NCBI RefSeq assembly: GCF_014356525.2 | Contig: NC_052514.1 | Span: 5,484,525-5,548,524 of the forward strand | Direction of reading: 5' to 3' | DNA from: Nilaparvata lugens | Taxonomy: Eukaryota > Arthropoda > Insecta > Hemiptera > Delphacidae | DNA: 64,000 bases | Shown: piece by piece, positions 56,826 through 64,000 of the stretch | Layout: each line of letters starts with the position of its first letter | Numbering within the stretch: position 1 is the stretch's first letter | Notes under the pieces: generated by a model | What the model was told of the DNA's origin: nothing | The model's database searches: none | Seen by the model: the letters and a program-made list of their open reading frames with translations, nothing else | Position numbers and translations under genes: made by a program

Positions 56826-56903
56826 CTGCACTCCAGATTGCAACATGGCAACGCAAAATACTTAGTAGGTTATATGGAGCAACAGTGCAGCAAAATCAAA
56901 ATG
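56826..56903 (+). repeat. right half of the split CpG-rich palindromic element
   Basis: CTGCACTCCAGATTGCAACA .. TTATATGGAGCAACAGTGCA is the reverse complement of 41800-41875. It completes the half at 46583-46657. Confidence 0.75.
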
Positions 56904-57004
56904 AAGTTGGTAACAGTGACTGGGCTGCTATAGTGAGCAGAGGTGCAACAAAGCACAATCCGCTAATTATTATTCATTATATATTATAACCAAGGACAAC
57001 AAGG

Positions 57005-57237
57005 ACTTTAGGATTTTAGGATTAAGGTTTTATCAATAATAAAATTACACAGAAAAACATTTGATGCATTTCAGGCAATTTTACCCATAATTACCCACTT
57101 TCATATTCAATGGTATACCCACTTTTCCCCACTTTACCCACTTTCATATTCAGCCATCGCCTACGGCTCGGGCGTAAACGTTTCTTTCGGTGCAGCAAAC
57201 TGTCACTTTGCACACTAGTTGCACAAATAACTATTTT
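57005..57237 (+). repeat. CpG-rich palindromic element, copy g
   Basis: The lead-in AAAATTACACAGAAAAACAT matches copy a. The left hairpin arm is deleted (GCCATCGCCTACGGCTCGGG follows at once), and the right arm and the GCACAAATAACTATT end are intact. Confidence 0.7.
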
Positions 57238-57349
57238 CATTCATAATTGGTTGAAAAATTATTAAGAAATTAAGATTTACTCAAACTTATTCAAATTTTT
57301 CAAATTAATTGGATTAATTTAATTTTAATTTGAATAAATTATGGATTAT

Positions 57350-57624
57350 TATATATTTCAATTGGATTATGAAGTTTAAATAAATGACAGTTGTTATTAA
57401 TAACAAAATTATGTAGACAAACATTGATTGATTTCAGCCATCATTTTACCCATAATCAACCACTTTTCATATTCAATGGTAACTGAAGGAAAAATTTAAT
57501 GTGAAATACGTGCGCAAAGTTCCTCTGCTGCACTCAAGAAACCTCGCCTACGGCTCGGGCGTAAACGTTTCTTTCGGTGCAGCAAACTGTCACTTTGCGC
57601 ACTAGTTGAACAAATAACTATTTT
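57350..57624 (+). repeat. CpG-rich palindromic element, copy h
   Basis: Complete hairpin (GTGCGCAAAG .. CTTTGCGCAC) with GCCTACGGC apex. The outer end reads GAACAAATAACTATT. In direct orientation with copy g. Confidence 0.75.
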
Positions 57625-57887
57625 GGAGAATCATAGTGATTTTGAGTACTTTAACAGTTACTTTCACGATGATTCCATATCCATCTATACCACTATAGCT
57701 CAATCAATGTTAAGCTATACGTTTACACTATATAGCTGGAGAGCAATATAGCAGAACTATATAAAATTTGAGCTACATATATAGCTCTGTCAACTATATG
57801 ACTCAGTGTCTGCTGGGTTTACACCAGATATACTGTAATCATTATTTGTTGTCAGAGTGCTACTGCGCATTTTACTTACTTGCCCTA

Positions 57888-57987
57888 NNNNNNNNNNNNN
57901 NNNNNNNNNNNNNNNNNNNNNNNNNNNNNNNNNNNNNNNNNNNNNNNNNNNNNNNNNNNNNNNNNNNNNNNNNNNNNNNNNNNNNNN
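57888..57987. other. assembly gap (100 N)
   Basis: Exactly 100 N. The sequence before it ends TTACTTGCCCTA, resembling the start of the 'ACTTTCCTTGCC' repeat family, so the gap may be repeat-induced. Confidence 1.
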
Positions 57988-58504
57988 AATCCATAAATTT
58001 TTCACAATAATTTGAAGTCCTGAAAAAGTAACACTAAAATAATTATGATCTGTGTTGTTTATGAATGTTGAAAACCAAAGTTTTGCACTTGAAAATCCAT
58101 AATTGAATGGAAAATTATTGAAAACCCTAGAAAGTTATATCCGATTACTCATTCTGAATTTTATTTTTATTTATTAATTTACTTTTTCACAAGAGAGGAC
58201 TGACCGGGAGAGAAAAACTAAGGATACTCCTTGTACTTTTTCTCTCCCGAATTTAGATAACATTCAAATATTACTCTCTAATCCCCATTAATTGGAAAAA
58301 TGTTCATGTTATTTTACAAAATTTAAAGCCAGAAACACACAACCGATTAATTACTTGGAATTTATTCTCCTTTAATACATAAACTGAATGTGAGTTGAGT
58401 ACAAGTTGACACTGAATTCAACTACAGTGTCATCTTTTAAGCAATTTTTATCAATCAATTTTGAAGCTTTTAGTAGTAGATCAGCTAATTAGAAATAGAT
58501 ATTG

Positions 58505-58700
58505 GAAGAGATGTTAGATGTTAGATGCTGCTTGTGAAATAGTTGGATGTTAGAGTATAGTTGAATGTTGAATAGTTGAATACTAGAATGTTAGATGCTG
58601 CTTGTGAAAAGTAATTTTTAGTTGAACATAGTTGAATGTTGAATAGTTGAATGTTGAATAGTTGAATACTAGAATGTTAGATGCTGCTTGTGAAATTAGT
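58505..58700. repeat. tandem array of about 85-bp units
   Basis: GTTAGATGCTGCTTGTGAAA occurs three times (near 58519, 58591 and 58676), with TAGTTGAATGTTGAATAGTT sub-repeats between. Confidence 0.85.
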
Positions 58701-59297
58701 ACTTTTTATAGTGAACAGAGTCGTATAAAGCATCTTCTACGCAGTTGCAATTCTTCAACATTGAATTCAATTTATGAATTGATTAGTTCACCGTGACCTT
58801 CACCGTGGGTCAAGGTCAAAATCGTGAGTAGTCGATTCAACATCAACATCGTCACAATAATCAACACAAACATGATTTTGCAGCTTCAATGTAATTGCCT
58901 GAATGACGAACTTGTAATATCATTACCAAGCGGTGAAGTCAAGATGTGCACATAATCGCATCTTCTTGGTGTGTTGGTTGTTTATCATGCTCTCTCGATC
59001 ACTTACTCACTCACTCTCTATCTTTCTACTACTGCCTCATTTATGTTTGGTTCTCTCTCGTACTGATAAAAAAAGCCTAAATTTTTAGTGGAGTTTCAAA
59101 ACATCGGAAAATGATTTTGAATCTTTCAAATGTCAATATCGACATAGCAGAAATAGAAGCAGTCACTTTTAATTATACAGATATTGACTATGAATTCCAA
59201 TAGAGAGTAGTCCTACATTTGATCAATATTCTACGATTTTTATGTTCCTATTCTTATCTTTGACACTTTTCTTATGAGTATTTGACTTGAGACTATT

Positions 59298-60104
59298 GAC
59301 ACATTTTTACTTTCCTTGCCATAGGTAAGGAAAGAATTGCTTTCCGAAAAAATTAAGGTACCCCAATTTCCAAATTTCTATACGTTTCAAGGTCCCCTGA
59401 GTCCAAAAAAGTGGTTTTTGGGTATTGGTTTGTATGTGTGTGTGTGTATGAGTGTATGAGTGTATGTATGTGTGTCTGTGTACACATTATCTCATCTCCA
59501 AATTAACGGAATGACTTGGAATTTGAAACTTAAGGTCCTCACAATATAAGGATCCGACACGAACAATTTCGATCAAATGCAATTGAAGAAGGCGGCAGAA
59601 ATGGCAAAAATGTTGACAAAAACAGGGCGATTTTTTCGAAAACGGCCCTAATGATTTTGTTCAAGTTTATACCTAGAATAGTTATCGATAAGCTCTATCA
59701 ACTGCAATAAGTCCCATATCTGTGAAAAATCTAGGAGCTCCGCCTCATCTATTCAAAATTTAATTTCAGATTCCCAATTATCAAGCTTTAGATACAATTT
59801 AAACAGGAAAATTTGAAAGGAAAAGATTGAGCATAATAATCTCTACAATTAATGTTCAGTAACATTTCCACCTAAAATTGAAAATAATCTCGAAGTTCGA
59901 GAAAATAAGATTATTCAATTTGCAAACTGTTGGCAACTGTTGATTCTATTAAATCATTCACTATGAAGAGATAGCAAACTTCGTGTGTCTCCAGCGTTAT
60001 TGTCCTGTCACCAGCTGGCTCAGATCTTTGAATAGTAGACTTGAGATGCGCGTGAACACTAAGGAAAGTTGTGTGAGTGCGTCACACCAGATTTCTTTTA
60101 AGTC
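59298..60104 (+). mobile_element. 'ACTTTCCTTGCC' repeat family, copy with 17-bp flanking duplications
   Basis: TTTGACTTGAGACTATT is present immediately outside both ends (59281-59297 and 60105-60121). The body runs from ACATTTTTACTTTCCTTGCC to CACACCAGATTTCTTTTAAG with the usual landmarks and a small internal deletion near the right end. Long direct flanking repeats favour retro-type insertion over cut-and-paste transposition. Confidence 0.7.
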
Positions 60105-60414
60105 TTTGACTTGAGACTATTTTTCATTGCAAGTGTGATGGCAACATTATGGAAATGTTGAATATTAAAAATTAAGTTATATACATATATCTAGTCTATT
60201 TAAATATGGCACTGCATCTGTCGTAGCTACCAGGATGTCATCCAGCCTACCCTCATAAGCTGTTAATTGAAATGTATGGATTAATTTTCACTAATATTTA
60301 TTGAATTTGCAATTCTTGGCTCTACATGAGAAATCAAATGGAAAATGTAGAATGAAAAGAACTGACACATACTGAGAAACTAAACATAACTGATGAACAC
60401 ATACTGAAAGATAT

Positions 60415-60505
60415 GAAGATAAAGATGAAGTGAAGATGAAGTGAAGATGGAGTGTAGATGAAGTAAAGGTGAAGTAAAGATGAAGTGAAGATCAAGTAAA
60501 GATCA
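60415..60505. repeat. 12-bp tandem repeat
   Basis: About seven copies of a degenerate GATGAAGTGAAG unit. Confidence 0.85.
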
Positions 60506-61091
60506 AGTGGTAAGTTGAATCATAAAAAGAAGGCAATTCAATTCCAAATACATAAAAATCTAAACTCAGGAATCTATTCTCTCTGTGGTTTTGAACTCAC
60601 AATAAATCTAATCCCAGATTAATGCCTAATTCATCAATTCATATAGAAAGTGGCAAGGAAAAATGTGAAAAACGGCATTTCAATTAAAAATATGAACTTT
60701 ACAATGTGCCTACCCTCAATGGTTTCGAACTGTAATCTATAAATCTGATTCAGATCAATGAAAAATTCATTGATTGAAGATCGAAAATCAATGAATCTAT
60801 CCCGATTCAACTGATTTCCCAATTACTCCGTGATTGTTCCCTAATTACAAGAACATAAACAAGGCACAGCTCCTCTGTGAACAAGGCCTGCAAAAAATGT
60901 TAAGAAGAAGGAGTGAGCAAGAAGAACAGGAAGCAATGATGCTGTGGAAGGAGGATGACTGTAATGAGAAGTGATAGAAGAAGAAGATGGAGAAGAAGAA
61001 GAGACAGAAGTGATATAAGAAGAGAGCGGAGTAGCTGATCCTTCATTCAGAACCGAAGATAGAGTTAGTTAGTTGAAGTGTAGCGGTAACC

Positions 61092-61180
61092 TCGCTACAG
61101 TCACTATAAACTGTCAGTATTTGTTAAATGGGAAGTGTTTGTGTTATTTGTAGAGTTTACTGACAGTTAACATTTGACAC
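61092..61180. mobile_element. snap-back MITE (AACTGTCAGCATT family)
   Basis: CAGTCACTATAAACTGTCAG and TTTACTGACAGTTAACATTT around AAATGGGAAGTGTTTGTGTT. Confidence 0.6.
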
Positions 61181-61418
61181 TCTCCAGCTCCAGGATAGAT
61201 TCCAGTAGTTTAGTTAGAGATTTTAATAGATGGTCAAAGTTTGAAGGGTTCAAATTTGGTGGAGCAGTGTTTGTGTGTTGATAGAGTGAGAAGGTTGATA
61301 GTGGAGATAGCTAGAGCGGAGGAGATAACTGGAGGTGAGATTGATGTTTATTCACAACATTATTTCCACATATTTTTTAACATAGTGATTAAATATCATA
61401 ATGAACAGTATAATTTTT

Positions 61419-61575
61419 TTGAACAATTAATTACGACATAACAGTCAGGTATTTATATAAATAAAAGCTATTAGCTTCTACTTACATTAGTGTAGCGCTT
61501 TCGGACACTAGTTCCTCCATCAACACTCTTTATTTATATAAATACCTGACTGCTATGTCGTAATTAATTGTTCAA
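61419..61575. repeat. 45-bp-arm palindrome
   Basis: The left arm 61419-61463 (TTGAACAATTAATTACGACA..) and right arm 61531-61575 are reverse complements with one mismatch. The spacer includes AGCGCTTTCGGACACTAGTT. Confidence 0.9.
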
Positions 61576-62388
61576 ACTGATTATTTAACAAGCAGTTCGT
61601 AATGGAATCAAACATTGAAGAGTATAATTTTTTGTGGATTTAAGTGAAATTGTTAATATTTATTTTGTTTGTGAAGGAAGATTTTTGTTTGGATTTGTAT
61701 TCTGAAATTAATTAATCTGATAAATTCAAAATTATTGTAGTACATACATTTTTTGGACTCAAAATAGTGTGTGAATTAAGTTCTCATTTACATAACATCT
61801 AGACTGTGTATTCCAAATTAAGGTTTAAAGCAGTTTAGGGCGAATGCCTGTTGTTTTTACCTGCATTGTATCCACTGTCTATGTATAAATAAATTAACTA
61901 TTCCAGTTATAAATAATAAGTGAACTCATTTATTTATTTATTTATACATTGATAAATACAGTATCATTCTGAACTATGAATGATTGGGAAAGGATCAACA
62001 GGCTTAAAGCCAAAAACTGTTTCCAAAATTATTGTTCCTTTTTCATGTTGAAGTTATTTTAATATTTGCACACCCTTGTTTGCAAAGTAGCAAACGTTAT
62101 GAGAAATCATACAACAAACTGTCTTCATTCTTTATGCAATCAATAATCACTCTGATGAATTATGAATTAAATTATGATTTATTATATTTGTTAAACATAA
62201 CATCTCTTTACTTCTTGCATTTCCTAGCATCCTTTATGCTTCTCATTTATGAATTATATTTTGATTTCTTATAACTGTTAAACTAACATCTCTATGCTTT
62301 TCGCATGGTCTGAGTTTGTTTTATGCTTCTGATTCAAGAAATCATGACAGTTTGAATTGAGTCCCACTAATTGTGATATTCTATTATT

Positions 62389-62635
62389 TTTTGTGTAGTT
62401 GAGAAGTTGATATTGTGGTAATCATTCATATTGAATGAAAAAGACGAAGAAATTGTCAAAAAACCACTGATTTATTGATAATTAGAAAGACCGGTTTCGG
62501 TTATTACACCGTTGTCAATCTCTGACAATAAACGTTTATCAGAGATTGACAATGGAATAACCGAAACCGGTCTCTCTAATTATCAATAAATCAGTGGCTT
62601 TTTGACAATTTCTTAGTCTTTTTCATTCAATATTC
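62389..62635 (+). mobile_element. 200-bp palindrome element, copy c
   Basis: GTTGATATTGTGGTAATCAT, then AAGACGAAGAAATTGTC and arms with ACCGGTTTCGGTTATTACAC / ATAACCGAAACCGGTCTC. A partial arm with ACCGGTCTCGATTATTACAC lies at about 63294-63335. Confidence 0.8.
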
Positions 62636-62945
62636 TATTATTTGTGGTACTTCAGAAGTAAAGGTGAAAGAGAAATCATTGTTTCAATTACTCACAATTT
62701 CACATTCATTATTGTCTTTCTAATGCATGAAACCTGTTCTCGTGCCTAATTCTATTATGTATTTCTAATATCAGAGATTGATAATCGAGTAGCAACTGAT
62801 ACTACTAGTTAATCATAATATTCATGAGAATTGGAATTAATTAATTGGAATAATATTATCATTCCAACAATTTCCTTCCAATGAATTTAGGTTCAGTAAT
62901 AGTATTGTGCCAGGGAGCACGAGTTGTATATTGAATAAGAGGCTA

Positions 62946-63094
62946 GGGCCCGGTTGCACAGAAGCCGGTTAAATTTTAGCCGTGATTAATTTCACGAGAA
63001 CTAATCAGAGAAGTTTTTTTTGAATAGACGGCTTGTCTGATTGGTTCTTGTGGAATTAATCGCGATGAAAATTTAACCGGCTTTTGTACAACCG
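62946..63094. mobile_element. snap-back element CCGGTTGCACA..TGTACAACCG
   Basis: CCCGGTTGCACAGAAGCCGG and AACCGGCTTTTGTACAACCG are inverted around a centre of about 110 bp that is itself roughly symmetric (GTGATTAATTTCAC / GTGGAATTAATCGC). It is a free-standing version of the palindrome embedded in repeats at 5708, 39391 and 45178. A half copy is at about 63225-63255. Confidence 0.7.
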
Positions 63095-63697
63095 ACACTC
63101 AGTCTGCAAATTGTTCTTCCACTATAACAATAATTTAGATTTAAGAATATTATAATGTATCTATGATCTGTTTGAGCTCTATGAGCTGTTTAATCTCTGG
63201 AATATTGTGATGATAGTGAGGTTGAAATTTGATCGGCTTTTGTGCAACCGGCACTAGGTGTTATTTAACTACAGATTTAATATAAATCGAGATACCGGTC
63301 TCGATTATTACACCATTATCAATCTTTGAGAAACCAAAACCTAGTAAACTGCTCTTCTAGTGAAAAGCAGCAGTATTTCTTATGCTAACGATCGAGCACT
63401 GCCATTGGTGGAAGCCTTCTGAACTATCCAGGTGAAAGCTTGCGATTGGTTTAGACAAGCTCCTTCCCAATTTGCGGTTCAGATAAAACAGAATGATGAC
63501 TCAAACAGCAAACCAATCTGTATTAACAGTTATGAATACATAGTTAGAATGTAATATTTTACATTCTGAACTCATTGCAGCAAACACAGCAATGAACGAT
63601 TATTGAATCACCAATTCACAATATCATTTCTACAACTAATCAGGAAGTTATACCATGAACTAAATAGGCTCAAATCTGTGGTATCTATGACGTATTA

Positions 63698-63938
63698 TCT
63701 ATAATATTAATAATAGAGGAAAGAACTGGCTTATACACATACGGGATAGGAAAATTATGTTTGACGCATCATCACGTCTCAACTACTCAACTGATCAACT
63801 TGAAATTTTGCATATAGATCCTTAATTAACCGAGGATGGTTATAGTCCTATTTTCAATTCTTCAAGATTTAATTACGTCAAGCTTTCAGTTTGTCAAGTT
63901 TTGAAAAAGACCCTTGCGGAGCACAGGTTACCTGCTAG
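63698..63938 (+). mobile_element. mini-Helitron, intact termini
   Basis: Begins TCTATAATATTAATAATAGA directly after A and ends GGTTACCTGCTAG directly before T. It has the TC..CTAG termini, the A/T target and a short 3' palindrome (CAGGTTACCTG) expected for Helitrons. It is 241 bp with no coding capacity. Related copies are at 25974-26219 and 34086-34305. Confidence 0.8.
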
Positions 63939-64000
63939 TCTTAAATATCTATGAGTTTATTGCTATGAATACTTAACATAACTTACCCAATACATGAATA

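Overview
The window looks like a nuclear scaffold from an insect. It is AT-rich, has few genes and is dominated by short non-autonomous mobile elements nested in one another. The only host gene I can support is a GT-AG spliced, signal-peptide-bearing Gly/Tyr/Ser and Pro/Val repeat protein of cuticle type. The repeat families (CTAG-ended mini-Helitrons, a 'GTGAGGTCCACGTTATAATGG' terminal-inverted-repeat family, palindromic CpG-rich elements) resemble what I know of hemipteran, particularly planthopper, genomes. That placement is an impression and was not checked against any database. Two runs of exactly 100 N (27396-27495 and 57888-57987) are scaffold gaps.

Layout. 1-12.9 kb: pyrimidine microsatellites, several interspersed repeats, and a 2.04-kb solo LTR inside a MITE. 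12.9-14.4 kb: a MITE carrying a 5'-truncated non-LTR retrotransposon and a tRNA-headed SINE. 14.5-17.1 kb: a promoter-like stretch, then GAA/GAGA-type purine tracts and a 60-bp minisatellite. 17.86-22.31 kb: the cuticle-type gene, with a TATA box, an initiator, a 15-nt first coding exon, a 3.4-kb intron holding a 0.7-kb inverted repeat, and one long second exon. 22.5-46.5 kb: intergenic DNA with Helitrons, snap-back MITEs, two families of longer repeats (0.4-0.8 kb), (CAAT)n-tailed retroelement ends and a promoter-like CCAAT/HSE/CRE cluster near 35.3 kb. 46.6-56.9 kb: a 10-kb nest in which a CpG-rich palindromic element is split by other palindromic elements, and those are split by an 8.5-kb LTR retrotransposon with 2.5-kb LTRs. 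That element encodes one lysine/arginine-rich protein and no polymerase. 57-64 kb: more palindromic elements, a repeat flanked by 17-bp direct repeats, and an exact 241-bp mini-Helitron.

The strongest candidate for something new is the LTR element at 48316-56808. It is non-autonomous, has very long LTRs, carries a 448-residue protein ending in four basic repeats of about 29 residues, and shows a duplicated LTR/primer-binding-site junction. Next is the family of CpG hairpins, whose stems differ but which share a small apical stem-loop and the same outer end. Many open frames in the window are low-complexity translations of microsatellites or of repeats, and I do not call them genes.
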